Assembly: GCA_016179685.1 (NCBI GenBank)
Contig: JACPCR010000053.1
Coordinates: 62,001-126,000 of the forward strand
Reading direction: 5' to 3'
DNA: 64,000 nucleotides
Origin: Planctomycetota bacterium
GTDB lineage: Bacteria > Planctomycetota > PUPC01 > JACPCR01
Shown: positions 53,470-63,483 of the stretch, piece by piece
Layout of the letters: every line of letters begins with the position of its first letter
How positions within the stretch are numbered: the first letter of the stretch is position 1
The notes under the pieces: model-generated
Seen by the model: the letters and a program-made list of their open reading frames with translations, nothing else
What the model was told of the DNA's origin: nothing
Database searches by the model: none
Position numbers and translations under genes: made by a program

Positions 53470-54588
53470 CTAACGCGGGTCCAAGGGGTGGCGGCGGTCT
53501 TCGAGGGGGAATCGAAGCCGGCATCCCGCCAGGTGGGAGGCATAGACTCCCAGGACCATCTCGAGGGCGGAACGAGCGTCCTTTCCGCTGGAGATCGGCT
53601 CCCGGCCACTCTCCGCAGCCTGGAGGAGGTCCCAGACGGCCAGGCGATTGCCCCGGAAGAGCATATCCGTCTGACCGAGTGGCGTGGAGTTCGCCACCGT
53701 GGGCTCCTGGGCGATGCCGAGGGTCTCGAACTGGCCGCCCTCTTCCGGTGCGATCGGCGTGCGACTGAGCTGCAGGGTGGCGTCCTTGCCGTAACGGAGG
53801 ATGAGGGTGGCCTCCGTTCCGACGAGGGACACGCCCATGCGTCGGCCTCGAAGATGCTGCGCTCGCACGCTGGTGAAGGTGCCGCGGACGCCGTTCGGAA
53901 AGGCGTAGGCAGCTGTAACGGCGTCGCCGGCGACGGGACCCACGGGCTCCGTGGGCTGGGCCGCATCTTCACGCCGGATGTCGCGTCCCCCAAGCGTCAC
54001 GTGCCCGAAAACCCATTCCGGATCGCCGGCCAGGTAACGCATCATGTCCAACACGTGGGTGCCCAGCGTCAGAAGGTCCTCTCCACCCCCGCGGTGATCC
54101 TCTTTGCCTCTTCCGTGGATGCTGAGCAGCCGGCCAATCTCTCCGCGTTGGAGCATGGCCCTGGCCGTGAGAAAGGGCTCCACGTACCGGCTTTGATGGG
54201 AAACAGCGATACGTACCCCGTGGCGGCAGCAGGCGCCAACGATGCGGTCCGCATCCAGAAGGTCCCTGGCGAGCGGCTTCTCGCAGTAGACGTGGCAGCC
54301 AGACTGAGCGGCAGCCTCGACCATCTCAGCATGCGCAAGAGTGTGCCGGGGACCCACGCTGACGACATCAAGGTCTTCCTTGGCCAGCATTTCACGGTAA
54401 TCGGCATAGCTCCTCCGGGCGCCGGACTGCGCCATGGCCTTCTGCCGGCCCGCTTCGTCGGGGTCCGCAACGGCAATCATCTCGACGCCCGGGAGGTCCT
54501 TGTAAGGGAGATGAAGACCGTGCCCGAACCCACCAGCACCCGTGTGTCCGATGGCGCCCGCTCGCCAGACTTTGCCTTTCTTGCCCAT
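53470..54588 (-). CDS. Gfo/Idh/MocA-family oxidoreductase
   Basis: The ATG at 54588 (MGKKGKVWRAGAIGHTGAGG) is chosen over 54627. The 372-residue protein has an unusual glycine-rich nucleotide loop (AIGHTGAGGFGHGLH), the EKPLARD catalytic motif, SHQSRYVEPF and the beta-sheet substrate domain (ILRYGKDATLQLSRTP). It probably oxidises a sugar or sugar derivative. It is the second such enzyme in the window and only distantly similar to the one at 41968. Confidence 0.9.
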   Translation of the reverse strand: MGKKGKVWRAGAIGHTGAGGFGHGLHLPYKDLPGVEMIAVADPDEAGRQKAMAQSGARRSYADYREMLAKEDLDVVSVGPRHTLAHAEMVEAAAQSGCHVYCEKPLARDLLDADRIVGACCRHGVRIAVSHQSRYVEPFLTARAMLQRGEIGRLLSIHGRGKEDHRGGGEDLLTLGTHVLDMMRYLAGDPEWVFGHVTLGGRDIRREDAAQPTEPVGPVAGDAVTAAYAFPNGVRGTFTSVRAQHLRGRRMGVSLVGTEATLILRYGKDATLQLSRTPIAPEEGGQFETLGIAQEPTVANSTPLGQTDMLFRGNRLAVWDLLQAAESGREPISSGKDARSALEMVLGVYASHLAGCRLRFPLEDRRHPLDPR

Positions 54589-54788
54589 TCTGTCGTCTCC
54601 TTGAAGAAACCAATGGATGGGTCGCAAATGGACCGGCGAAAGACATGATAGCAGGCGCTGTCAAAAATGCAGTCTTGTCAAATTATCTCATGCCAAATTG
54701 GCGTAGCATTTGACGCCGGAAGCACGAATACGCTTTCGATCCCGAGTCTTAAGGCGGGCGAAGCCCGCAACCCAACACGGCTCGGAAA

Positions 54789-54834
54789 GGTGTCAGGGTT
54801 CAGGGTCCAGAGTTCAGGAATCAACTGACACCCG
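54789..54834. repeat. Degenerate tandem heptamers (GTGTCAG family)
   Basis: GTGTCAG, GGTTCAG, GGTCCAG, AGTTCAG then CTGACACC in reverse. It is a decayed form of the array at 43042. A shorter remnant (GGTGTCCGGTGTCAG) lies at 55290-55305. Confidence 0.6.
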
Positions 54835-54857
54835 ACCCGCCTCCCAGTGGGACATAT

Positions 54858-54931
54858 CTGGCGGGACACCTTTCAACTTTTCCGCGCCCGCTTCGCGGGC
54901 ACCCGGCGGAGAAGTGACACCCTAAGACTCT
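54858..54931 (+). repeat. Dispersed ~75-bp repeat, family I copy 2
   Basis: It is near-identical to 25486-25560 and in the same orientation. It lies inside the 820-bp gene-poor stretch upstream of dnaK. From 54936 to 55290 no further repeat or convincing gene is seen. Confidence 0.7.
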
Positions 54932-55408
54932 AGCGCGCTGCCTCTCTACGGGCAGCGCAATAAGAATCGGCAATCTTCACTTCCATCGTGGATGTTCTCT
55001 CCGAGTGCAGGCTGGAGTTTGGCAGATATTCACAGCGTGAACACGGTCAGAAAGCTGCCGCGCTCCGGGCGGGGGTCTCTGACCGCTGCTTGGAGCTTGG
55101 GATGTCCTTTTCAAGGGCGGTATCTACAGGACTTTAGAGGAGGCAAGTGGAATTCGGCCTAATGTTTGCAAACGGGATAAAGTTTATTATTCTTCAAGCC
55201 ATTTCAGGGGCTTAGGCTGTCACATCTGCGCGCGCCGCGCCGCACCCCATCCGTGGGCACGAGGTGGTCGCCCCGCGAGGATGTTTGAACAGGTGTCCGG
55301 TGTCAGATGTTTCCTGATATCGGACCCGCCTCTGACGGGAAAGCTTTCCGAGCCTTATGGGGTTGCGGGCATCACCCGCCTGGAGCCTGGTCACCGGAGA
55401 CGTCAGCA

Positions 55409-57331
55409 ATGAGCAAGATTATTGGAATCGATCTTGGAACGACCAATTCGTGCGTCGCCGTCATGGAAGGGGGCCAGCCGGTGGTCATTGCTAATAGCGA
55501 GGGGGGCCGTACGACTCCTTCGATGGTGGCGTTCACGAAGGACTCGGAGCGACTGGTGGGAGTGACCGCGAAGCGGCAGGCGGTCACCAATCCGAAGAAC
55601 ACCATTTTCAGCATCAAGCGATTCATGGGCCGGAAGCGGTCGGAGGTGGATGAAGAGTGCCAGCGTGTCCCGTACGCCACGCGGGCTGGCAAGAATGGGG
55701 ACGTGGCGGTGAACATTGGCGGGAAGGATTACACGCCGCCTGAGATTTCGGCGATGATTCTCCAGAAGATGAAGCAGACGGCGGAGGACTATCTGGGGGA
55801 ACCGGTGGCCAAGGCGGTCATCACGGTCCCGGCTTATTTCAATGATTCGCAGCGGCAGGCGACGAAGGATGCGGGTCGGATCGCTGGCTTGGAGGTGTTG
55901 CGCATCATCAATGAGCCTACGGCGGCCTCTCTGGCCTACGGTCTGGACAAGAAGAAGGACGAGAAGATTGCCGTGTTCGATCTGGGCGGCGGGACGTTCG
56001 ACATTTCGATCCTCCAGTTGGGCGAGGGAGTGTTCGAGGTGCTGGCGACGAATGGAGATACGCACCTGGGCGGGGATGATTTCGACCAGCGGGTGATCGA
56101 CTGGATGGCCGATGAGTTCAAGAAGGAGAAGGGGATCGATCTCCGTGGGGATGCGATGGCTCTTCAGCGATTGAAAGAAGCCGGGGAGAAAGCGAAGTGC
56201 GAGTTGTCCAGCTCGTTGAGCACGGAGATTAATCTTCCGTTCATCACCGCGGACGCGAGCGGGCCGAAACATCTCCAGATGACGCTGACGCGGGCGAAGC
56301 TGGAGCAGCTCTGCGAGGACTTGCTGGAGAGAACAAAAAGGCCCTGCCACCAGGCGCTGGAGGATGCCAAGCTGAAGGCGGAGAAGATTGACGAGGTCGT
56401 CCTGGTCGGTGGAATGACGCGCATGCCCTCGGTCCAGCAGATCGCCAAGGAGATCTTCAAGAAGGAGCCGCACAAGGGAGTCAATCCCGACGAGGTGGTG
56501 GCCGTCGGTGCGGCGATCCAGGGCGGGGTGCTCGGTGGCGAGGTGAAAGACATCCTGCTGCTGGACGTGACGCCGCTTTCGCTGGGGATCGAGACCCTGG
56601 GTGGGGTTTTCACCAGGCTGATCGAGCGGAACACGACGATCCCGACGAAGAAGACGGAAGTTTTTTCGACGGCGTCGGACGGCCAGACCTCGGTAGAGGT
56701 ACACGTGCTGCAAGGCGAGCGGAAAATGGCGCGGGACAACAAGTCGATCGGGCGGTTCATGTTGGACGGGATTCCGCCGGCGCCCCGGGGCGTCCCGCAG
56801 GTCGAAGTGACGTTCGACATCGATGCCAACGGCATCTTGAACGTCAGTGCGAAGGACCTGGGGACCGGGAAGGAGCAGTCGATCCGGATCGTGGCCTCGA
56901 GCGGCCTGAGCGAGAAGGACATCCAGAGGATGGTCAAAGATGCCGAGGAGATGGCCCAGAGCGACGACGAGGCGCGCCAGGCGGCTGAGGTGCACAACCG
57001 GGCCGACTCGGTGGTTTACGAGACGAACAAGAACCTGAAAGAATACGGAGACAAGCTCGGCTCGGAGGAGCGCGAGGCCGTGGAGAAGGCCGTGGAGACG
57101 CTGAAGGATGCCCGGAAAGGGGAGAAGACGGAGGCCATACAGAAGGCGACGGAAGCGGTGATGGAGGCGTGGGCGAAGGCCTCCACGCGCCTCTACGAGC
57201 AGGCCAAGAGCGACCGTGCCCGGAAGCAGAGTGCGCCGCCTCGAGACGAGCCTCGCTCCAAGGCCGGCGAGGACGTGGTGGACGCGGACTATGAGGTGAT
57301 GGACGACGACGAGCCCAAGGACGACAAGTAA
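55409..57331 (+). CDS. dnaK: Molecular chaperone DnaK (Hsp70)
   Basis: The start ATG at 55409 gives the canonical [20 protein letters not shown]. The ATPase domain motifs ([27 protein letters not shown]) and the substrate-binding domain ([12 protein letters not shown]) are complete, with an acidic, Lys-rich tail. The 640-residue length is typical. No grpE or dnaJ gene lies within the window and no CIRCE element was seen upstream, so heat-shock control is not evident. Confidence 0.98.
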   Translation: MSKIIGIDLGTTNSCVAVMEGGQPVVIANSEGGRTTPSMVAFTKDSERLVGVTAKRQAVTNPKNTIFSIKRFMGRKRSEVDEECQRVPYATRAGKNGDVAVNIGGKDYTPPEISAMILQKMKQTAEDYLGEPVAKAVITVPAYFNDSQRQATKDAGRIAGLEVLRIINEPTAASLAYGLDKKKDEKIAVFDLGGGTFDISILQLGEGVFEVLATNGDTHLGGDDFDQRVIDWMADEFKKEKGIDLRGDAMALQRLKEAGEKAKCELSSSLSTEINLPFITADASGPKHLQMTLTRAKLEQLCEDLLERTKRPCHQALEDAKLKAEKIDEVVLVGGMTRMPSVQQIAKEIFKKEPHKGVNPDEVVAVGAAIQGGVLGGEVKDILLLDVTPLSLGIETLGGVFTRLIERNTTIPTKKTEVFSTASDGQTSVEVHVLQGERKMARDNKSIGRFMLDGIPPAPRGVPQVEVTFDIDANGILNVSAKDLGTGKEQSIRIVASSGLSEKDIQRMVKDAEEMAQSDDEARQAAEVHNRADSVVYETNKNLKEYGDKLGSEEREAVEKAVETLKDARKGEKTEAIQKATEAVMEAWAKASTRLYEQAKSDRARKQSAPPRDEPRSKAGEDVVDADYEVMDDDEPKDDK

Positions 57332-57376
57332 GTCGGCCTGAAGGAGCGGGTCCTCTCACCGCGTCGGAGCGCGCCC

Positions 57377-58615
57377 CTATATCGTGTCGTCTTCCCCGTT
57401 GGCTCTCTTCCTGAATCGGAAGGTGTCCGCCAGAAGCTTGCGGAATCGCCCGGAGTCGGAGGCCGTCGGACCGCCCTCCTTGGCGGGACTCCGCATTCGC
57501 CCGCGGCAGGCGGCGATCGCCTCTGCCAGCTCCCCGCCGGTCTGGTAACGCTCCTCCGGATGCTTCTTCAGGAGGCGCTCGAGAATGTCGCCAACTTCCC
57601 GGGAGACGTCCCGGCTTCGCTCGCAGACGGGCGTGAGCGGGGTGCTGATATGATGCTCCATGATCTCGGGATCGCTGTTCCCCGTGAAGGGCGGGCCGCC
57701 TGTGATCATGTGATACCAAGTCGCCCCCAGGGAGTAAAGGTCGCTCCGGCCGTCCAGCTTCTGGCCCATGGCCTGCTCCGGGGACATGTAGCTCGGCGTC
57801 CCCCAGACAATCTTTTTGCCGTCCACCAGGTCCACCATCTCGTCATTCGGGCTTCGAGCCAGGCCGAGGTCCGCCAGCTTGACCTGTCCATCGCTGTTGA
57901 TCATGATGTTTTCGGGCTTGATGTCCCTGTGGACCAAGGAATTCTTGTGGGCGAAATCGAGCGCCTCTGCCATGGGAAGAATGATGTCCAGGCAGTCCTC
58001 GGTGGACAAGCGGCCACGGTCGCGCAGCAACCGGCCGACCGTGGGGCCGTCCACGAACTCCATCGAGAAGAAATAGGTGCCGTTGTTCATCCCGACGTCG
58101 AAGACCTGGATGACGTTCGCGTGGTTGAGCCGGCCTGCGGCCTTGGCCTCCAGGAGGAAGCGCTCGATGAAGTCCTTGTTCTGGACCAGCTTTTCGTTGA
58201 GAATCTTGATGGCGACGACACGCTCCATCGAAATTTGTTTGGCCCTGTAGACCGCGCCCATCCCGCCTTCGCTCAGAAATTCAAGGATATGGTAACCTTC
58301 GAGCTGCCGGCCTACCCAGCGATTGCGAGGCTTGTCCAGATAAAATGCGAGGATCGTGTGACCAATCATGACACGGTCCCCGGGGGCCAACCAGTGCTCA
58401 TCCACTGTTTCCCCGTTGACCAGGGTCCCGTTCTTGCTCTTCAGGTCCCGGATCAGGAAATCCTTGCCGTTTTTCAGGATTTCGGCGTGAAGGCGCGATG
58501 CACCCGTATCACGGATAGGGATATCACATTCCGCGCGTCGGCCCAGAGTGGCTCGCTCCCCTAGCTCGAACTCCATGCCTTCATCAGGTCCCTTTTCAAT
58601 TGCGAGACGAGCCAT
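57377..58615 (-). CDS. FHA-domain Ser/Thr protein kinase
   Basis: The ATG at 58615 (MARLAIEKGPDEGMEFEL) is chosen over 58651. The FHA domain comes first, about residues 1-95 (TLGRRAECDIPIRD, SRLHAEI, SKNGTLVNG). A Hanks kinase follows at 105-375 with FLSEGGMGAVYRA, VAIKIL, HRDIKPENIMI, DLG and SYMSPEQA. There is no transmembrane segment, so it is soluble. The FHA module suggests auto-recruitment to phosphothreonine. It converges with dnaK. Confidence 0.95.
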   Translation of the reverse strand: MARLAIEKGPDEGMEFELGERATLGRRAECDIPIRDTGASRLHAEILKNGKDFLIRDLKSKNGTLVNGETVDEHWLAPGDRVMIGHTILAFYLDKPRNRWVGRQLEGYHILEFLSEGGMGAVYRAKQISMERVVAIKILNEKLVQNKDFIERFLLEAKAAGRLNHANVIQVFDVGMNNGTYFFSMEFVDGPTVGRLLRDRGRLSTEDCLDIILPMAEALDFAHKNSLVHRDIKPENIMINSDGQVKLADLGLARSPNDEMVDLVDGKKIVWGTPSYMSPEQAMGQKLDGRSDLYSLGATWYHMITGGPPFTGNSDPEIMEHHISTPLTPVCERSRDVSREVGDILERLLKKHPEERYQTGGELAEAIAACRGRMRSPAKEGGPTASDSGRFRKLLADTFRFRKRANGEDDTI

Positions 58616-58672
58616 TTCCGTGTGCTTATGAAACAAGGACTTAGAGAACAAAGCGATCAGAAAGTGAGCACT

Positions 58673-58678
58673 ATTATA
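58673..58678 (-). promoter_or_regulatory. Possible -10 element for the FHA-kinase
   Basis: TATAAT on the minus strand lies 57 bp upstream of the start at 58615, in a locally AT-rich stretch. No clear -35 is present. Confidence 0.3.
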
Positions 58679-58743
58679 CTGCTACCATCAAATTATTCAC
58701 ACACATCGTGTTCTCAAGGGTCGGCTGGCTCTGGATGCCGCCC

Positions 58744-58798
58744 AGGCGCCTGGGGCGTCAAACTTGAAAAAACTTCTCGAGTTTGAGTTACGCTTTAT
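58744..58798 (+). repeat. Dispersed hairpin repeat, family C copy 3
   Basis: AGGCGCCTGGGGCG is followed by TCAAACTTGAAAAAACTT and GAGTTTGAGTTACGCTTTATA. It ends immediately before an ATG at 58799 that is in frame with purE; this juxtaposition makes 58799 a doubtful start. Confidence 0.75.
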
Positions 58799-58858
58799 AT
58801 GGATAAGAATTCTTTCGATCCCGATCCCGATCCCGACGTGCGCTCAGTGGAAGCATCC

Positions 58859-59380
58859 ATGGCACACCCCCAAGTGGGCATCATTATGGGAAGTGACTCG
58901 GATTGGCCGACGATGAAGGCTGCCGCGCTCCTCCTGCGCGATTTCGGCGTGGAATGCGACGTCCAGGTCCGATCGGCGCACCGTACACCCGAGGCGGTCC
59001 AGGATTATGCCTCGACCGCGGCCAAGCGGGGCATCCGGGTGATCCTGGCGGCCGCTGGCGGCGCGGCCCATCTCGCCGGAGTCATCGCTTCCTTCACCAG
59101 CCTCCCGGTGATCGGAATACCGATGAAGACGCAGGCGCTGGGCGGCCTCGATTCCCTCTTTTCAGTGGTACAGATGCCCGCAGGGGTGCCGGTGGCGACG
59201 GTCGGCATCGGGGAGGCGGGCGCCGTGAACGCTGCCGTCCTCGCCGCACAGATTCTCGCCCTGGAGCGGCCCGAGCTGCGCCCCAAGCTCGACGCCTTCA
59301 AGAAACGCCTGGAAGAGGAGGGTCTCCAGAAAGCCGAACGCGTCAAGGATGCCCTCCTGGCGCGGAAAGGAAACAGTTAA
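58859..59380 (+). CDS. purE: 5-(carboxyamino)imidazole ribonucleotide mutase
   Basis: The ATG at 58859 ([16 protein letters not shown]) is chosen because GGAAG lies 5 bp upstream; the in-frame ATG at 58799 adds a Asp/Pro-rich tail. Class I PurE motifs [27 protein letters not shown] and [17 protein letters not shown] are intact. It converts N5-CAIR to CAIR in purine synthesis. purK is not adjacent. At 173 residues it is normal in length. Confidence 0.96.
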   Translation: MAHPQVGIIMGSDSDWPTMKAAALLLRDFGVECDVQVRSAHRTPEAVQDYASTAAKRGIRVILAAAGGAAHLAGVIASFTSLPVIGIPMKTQALGGLDSLFSVVQMPAGVPVATVGIGEAGAVNAAVLAAQILALERPELRPKLDAFKKRLEEEGLQKAERVKDALLARKGNS

Positions 59381-59478
59381 CGAAGCCGACGGGGACAACA
59401 GGAGCGGACGGAAAAAAGGTGTCCAAGTCAGGGGTCCGGCGGAATTCAGTACCTTCAAGATGACAGCGTAATCCTCTC

Positions 59479-59952
59479 ATGCTCGCCGTGGTTCAAAGAG
59501 TCCGGGAAGCGGCAGTTCACATCGATGGAGAGCCAAAGGCTTGCATCGGGAGCGGCCTTCTCGTGCTCCTCGGGATGGAGAAGGGTGACGCCGAAGCCGA
59601 CTCGGAGCATCTCGCAAGGAAAGTCGTGGAGTTGCGCCTGTTTCCGGACGACCGGAATCGGATGAACCGGTCGCTGGAGGAAACGGCCGGGGAGATGCTG
59701 GTGGTCTCGCAATTCACCCTGGCTGGTGATTGCCGGCGGGGCCGGCGTCCGTCGTTCGACTCTGCGGCGCCGCCAGCGCTGGCTGAACCGCTCTACGAGG
59801 CCTTCGTGGCGGCGGTCTCGGCCCGGGGCATCCGGACGGCGACGGGCCAGTTTGGGGCCGTCATGGACGTGTCGCTGGTCAACACGGGGCCGGTGACTCT
59901 CATCGTGCGATCGCGCGCCGGGGCGGCATCGGACGCGGCATCGGGAGAGTGA
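59479..59952 (+). CDS. dtd: D-aminoacyl-tRNA deacylase
   Basis: This 157-residue protein starts MLAVVQRVREAAVHIDG and carries both DTD active-site motifs, SQFTLAGDCRRGRRPSF and NTGPVTLIV. It hydrolyses D-amino acids from tRNA in the cytoplasm. The next gene starts 2 bp after its stop region (59954), so it is co-transcribed with mtnA. Confidence 0.95.
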   Translation: MLAVVQRVREAAVHIDGEPKACIGSGLLVLLGMEKGDAEADSEHLARKVVELRLFPDDRNRMNRSLEETAGEMLVVSQFTLAGDCRRGRRPSFDSAAPPALAEPLYEAFVAAVSARGIRTATGQFGAVMDVSLVNTGPVTLIVRSRAGAASDAASGE

Positions 59953-59953
59953 C

Positions 59954-61000
59954 ATGCCGGTATCTACGATCGAATGGGCAGGACGACTTGGGGGCCACGT
60001 CCGCATGGTTGACCAGACGCGGTTGCCCCTCGAACTGGCCGTTATCGAGTGCCGGACGGTGCAGGAGGTCTGGGAGGCGATCCGGCATCTGAGGGTCCGC
60101 GGGGCGCCAGCCATCGGGATCGCCGGCGCCCTGGGGGCCGTCCTCGCCGTGCAGGACAGCCCGGCGGGGACCGTCGAGGCCTTCGAGGACGAACTGCGGA
60201 CCGCCTGCGCCTACCTGGCCACGGCAAGACCCACGGCGGTGAACTTGTTCTGGGCCCTCGATCGCCTCCAGCGCACCGCGGCGCAGCACCGTCATCTCGG
60301 CGTGCTGGCGCTCAAGGATAGGCTTCTGGCCGAGGCTCTGGTCATCCTCGAAGAAGATCGCGCCATGTGCCGGCGCATCGGCGAAGCCGGAGCGGGCCTG
60401 CTACGCGACGGACAGGGCGTGCTCACGCATTGCAATGCAGGTGGTTTAGCCACGGCGGATTACGGTACCGCCCTGGGCGTCATCTACCGGGCACACGAGC
60501 AGGGGAAAAGCCTGCACGTCTACGCGGATGAGACTCGTCCGCTGCTCCAGGGAGCGAGACTGACCTCCTGGGAGCTCATGCAGGCCGGGGTGGAGGTGAC
60601 CCTGATCTGCGACAGTGCCGCCGCTGAAGTCATAAAGGAGGGGCGGGTCCAGGCCATTCTTGTGGGCGCCGACCGGATAGCCGCCAATGGCGACACGGCG
60701 AACAAGATCGGAACCTACGGACTCGCCGTGCTGGCCCGGGAACACCAGATTCCCTTCTACGTGGCCGCGCCGGCATCCACGTTCGATCTCGCGACGGCCT
60801 GCGGGGAGGCGATCCCCATCGAGCAGCGGCCTGGAGAGGAGATTACCGAAGGCTTTGGCCGACGCACCGCGCCACACGGAGTACGGACCTACAGCCCCGC
60901 CTTCGACGTCACCCCTGCGAGGCTCATCACCGCTTTTATCACGGACCGCGGCCTTCTCTGGCCGACGTTCGCCGAGGCGATTCAGCGTGTTCTCATTTGA
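59954..61000 (+). CDS. mtnA: S-methyl-5-thioribose-1-phosphate isomerase
   Basis: This 348-residue member of the eIF2B-related family shows RGAPAIGIAGALG, THCNAGGLAT with the catalytic Cys, ETRPLLQGARLTSWEL and VGADRIAANGDTANKIGTY. It isomerises MTR-1-P in methionine salvage. No other salvage gene is in the window. It overlaps the convergent dehydrogenase by 8 bp. Confidence 0.95.
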   Translation: MPVSTIEWAGRLGGHVRMVDQTRLPLELAVIECRTVQEVWEAIRHLRVRGAPAIGIAGALGAVLAVQDSPAGTVEAFEDELRTACAYLATARPTAVNLFWALDRLQRTAAQHRHLGVLALKDRLLAEALVILEEDRAMCRRIGEAGAGLLRDGQGVLTHCNAGGLATADYGTALGVIYRAHEQGKSLHVYADETRPLLQGARLTSWELMQAGVEVTLICDSAAAEVIKEGRVQAILVGADRIAANGDTANKIGTYGLAVLAREHQIPFYVAAPASTFDLATACGEAIPIEQRPGEEITEGFGRRTAPHGVRTYSPAFDVTPARLITAFITDRGLLWPTFAEAIQRVLI

Positions 61001-62063
61001 GGACGGCGCGTGACGTGGCCCCGTAAAGCTGGCGGTAGCGTTCGAGCTTGCGGCGGAGACCGGGCCGGTCGAGCACCTCGCGATTGACGACGTGGGCCGG
61101 AGGGATGCCCCGATAGACCTGGAGAGCCGCTTGGCAGGCCCCACGGCCGTTGCCCAGGAGACACTCGTGGGTCCAGCCGATGGCATGAGGCAGCAGGATC
61201 ACGTTGTCTAGGTCAAGGAGCGGGTCGTCCGGCGGCAGCGGCTCGACCTCGAATACATCGAGTGCGGCGCCGCGGATGCGGCGGCCCCGAAGCGCCTCCG
61301 AGAGAGCCTTCTGGTCCACGATGGGGCCCCGAGAGACATTGACGAGGCAGGCGGCCGGCTTCATGAGGCCCAGGGCACGGCTGTCGATCAGTCCGCGGGT
61401 CTGTGGAGTCAGCATGCAGGTGATGACGACGAAGTCGGATTCCCTCAAGAGGGTGTCCCGATCAACGAGCTCGACACCTAGACCGCGGGCATGCTCGGAG
61501 GTGGCGTAAGGATCGCAGGCAATCCGGCGAGCCAGACCGAAGGGCTCGAGCAGCCGCATGAGGTCCGACCCGATATTGCCGAGACCGAGGCTGCCGACCG
61601 TCTTTCCAGCCAGGCAGCTCCCGGTGATGAATTTATGGTCCATCCAACGGCCTTCGCGGAGGACGCGACTCTTGGCGAAAATCTCCTTGGCCAAAGCCAG
61701 CATGAGGGTCAGGGCACCCTCGGCCATGGGCCGCATCACTCCTTCAGGCGTGATGCTCACGATCACGTCGTTCCGCGTGCACGCGTCGAGGTCCACCATG
61801 TCGTAGCCGACTCCGAAGCGAGCCACGAGGGTGAGGCGATCCCTGCCCTCGAAAGACCTGGCGGTCCACCGCGGCACATAGGCGATCACCGCGTCAAAAT
61901 CGGCTATCTGGTCCGGCGTCACCTCGTCCCGGTGCTCCCGGAAAAATTCGGTGGTGACTCCGGGCTGAGCGTCGAGCAGACCGAGGCCGATGTCCTGGAA
62001 GGCGAGGCGGCCGTCGGCGGAAAGAAAGTCACGGGTGAGTCCGACGCGGAAGTGGTCAGACAT
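60993..62063 (-). CDS. D-isomer-specific 2-hydroxyacid dehydrogenase
   Basis: This 356-residue NAD-dependent dehydrogenase has the nucleotide motif SLGLGNIGSDLMRLL, NVSRGPIVDQKALSEAL with the catalytic Arg nearby, and LPHAIGWTHE holding the catalytic His. It resembles phosphoglycerate or glyoxylate reductases, but the substrate is not determined. Its 3' end overlaps mtnA by 8 bp. Confidence 0.9.
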   Translation of the reverse strand: MSDHFRVGLTRDFLSADGRLAFQDIGLGLLDAQPGVTTEFFREHRDEVTPDQIADFDAVIAYVPRWTARSFEGRDRLTLVARFGVGYDMVDLDACTRNDVIVSITPEGVMRPMAEGALTLMLALAKEIFAKSRVLREGRWMDHKFITGSCLAGKTVGSLGLGNIGSDLMRLLEPFGLARRIACDPYATSEHARGLGVELVDRDTLLRESDFVVITCMLTPQTRGLIDSRALGLMKPAACLVNVSRGPIVDQKALSEALRGRRIRGAALDVFEVEPLPPDDPLLDLDNVILLPHAIGWTHECLLGNGRGACQAALQVYRGIPPAHVVNREVLDRPGLRRKLERYRQLYGATSRAVLK

Positions 62064-62297
62064 GGGAGGTCACGCGAGTGTGCGGATGTCCGGGAGAAGG
62101 GGCGCAGGGCCCACGGTTGGCATCGGAGATCATGTTGATATAAATTTAAATACAGGCGCTGGGCAGTGCGTTGCCTCAAACCGACCCGTGTGGCTCGAGC
62201 GACCAGAAATGGAAAAGGATACGCCAAGCGCTTCGATCAAAGGCTTCGCTCGGCACAACCAGAGCTCCTCACGCGATTGAACCTCGGAACCCGCAAG

Positions 62298-63182
62298 ATG
62301 CGATTTCATTCTGCACTCTCCATCCTGGCCTTGCTGATCCGCTTCGACACGGCCAGCGCCGGGGAAAACCGGACCGCCGGGCCTGGCCGTCCGGGTGCGC
62401 TCCCTGTGGGGGAAAGCGGCTTCGCGCCACTGGCGGACATGGAGGCGCTCGGGCTCTTCAACCGCGCCTCAGAATTCTACCAGAAGGCCTCGGAACTGCC
62501 TCCGGCGCAGGGAGAAGAATCCGTCCGGCTCTATCGCCAGGCCGCGCAGTCCTTTGAGGAAATTCTTGCCCGGGGCTTCGTGCATCCGGACGTCTATTAC
62601 AACCTGGGTAACACGTACTTCAAGCTGAACCAGATCGGGCGGGCCGTCCTCAACTATCGCCGCGCCCAGCGCTTTCTTCCCTCGGACCCCGACCTCCTCG
62701 AGAATATCCGTAGCGCCAAGTCCAAGACCCTGGATACAGAACCCGACCGATCCCCGCCTGAGCTTCTCCGCAACCTTCTTTTCTGGCACTATGACACATC
62801 CTTGGACATGCTCGCCTGCGCCACCCTCGTCGCTTACCTGACCCTCTGCGTGGGATTCTGCGTTTCGGTCTTCTGGCGTAAGCCTGTCATGCGCACCCTT
62901 AACCTCTTGACCGCCCTCCTGTTCGTGCTCCTCGGCGTTTCCTTTTTCGTCCGTTCTTACCAGGACCGAACCACTGTCGTCGCGGTCGTACTCGCCGAGG
63001 TCGCGCCGGTCCTCACCGGCTATGGTGAACATGAGACGGAACGTTTCACGGTCCACCAGGGCACGGAGCTCCTCGTCGAAGAAATTCATGAGGATTCCTC
63101 GGGCGCACGCTGGCTCAAAGTGTCCCTCAGCCCGGAACTGCGGGGCTGGATTCGCGCTGATGCACTCGAATTGATTCGCTAA
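62298..63182 (+). CDS. TPR and SH3-like membrane protein (BatE-like)
   Basis: The ATG at 62298 (MRFHSALSILALLIRFDTAS) gives a signal-like N-terminus; the frame to 62166 is rejected. TPR-like repeats lie at about residues 50-135 (DVYYNLGNTYFKLNQIGRAV), two transmembrane helices at about 165-215 (LACATLVAYLTLCVGF; LLTALLFVLLGVSFFV), and an SH3-like C-terminus (VAPVLTGYG, LKVSLSPELRGWIRADAL) at 235-294. This matches BatE of Bacteroides aerotolerance operons, but batA-D are absent here, so it is an isolated homologue. Confidence 0.8.
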   Translation: MRFHSALSILALLIRFDTASAGENRTAGPGRPGALPVGESGFAPLADMEALGLFNRASEFYQKASELPPAQGEESVRLYRQAAQSFEEILARGFVHPDVYYNLGNTYFKLNQIGRAVLNYRRAQRFLPSDPDLLENIRSAKSKTLDTEPDRSPPELLRNLLFWHYDTSLDMLACATLVAYLTLCVGFCVSVFWRKPVMRTLNLLTALLFVLLGVSFFVRSYQDRTTVVAVVLAEVAPVLTGYGEHETERFTVHQGTELLVEEIHEDSSGARWLKVSLSPELRGWIRADALELIR

Positions 63183-63417
63183 ACATACTTTTATTCTTTA
63201 AATAAGACATTACTGGCGTATTGTAAGTCTTCAGCATGCGCCGGCGCAACTCCATGTTCCCACTCTAAAAGATGAGAATCCGATAGAGGGAGAGGGGGGC
63301 CTTATGGAAAAACAGAACTTCATTGATGACTTCTTCTCTTGGTGCATTTCTGGTGCGTTTTGATTCTAGAATTTTGCACTTGGAACTTTGTGGCTTAGAC
63401 TTTGATTATTGAGAAGT
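63183..63417. other. Gene-free AT-richer intergenic stretch
   Basis: No coding frame, repeat or convincing promoter was recognised. It is noticeably richer in A and T than the rest of the window and precedes a family B hairpin. Confidence 0.4.
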
Positions 63418-63451
63418 CGAGTTAGCAAGTGCGGGTGCACTGGCCAACTCG
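63418..63451. repeat. Palindrome, family B copy 4
   Basis: CGAGTTAGCAAGTGC pairs with GCACTGGCCAACTCG with two mismatches and loop GGGT. It is followed by TCTTCTAG. The closest relative is copy 1 at 20808. It lies 33 bp before the response regulator start. Confidence 0.7.
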
Positions 63452-63483
63452 TCTTCTAGCCAGGGCTTGGGGACCTTACGTTC

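Noticed and set aside
54988..55137. 49-codon GTG-initiated frame upstream of dnaK
   Set aside because: It has no recognisable motif, no good ribosome-binding site, and lies in a repeat-rich gene-poor region.
54660..55408. CIRCE heat-shock operator upstream of dnaK
   Set aside because: No TTAGCACTC-N9-GAGTGCTAA-like inverted repeat was found in the 750 bp before the start.
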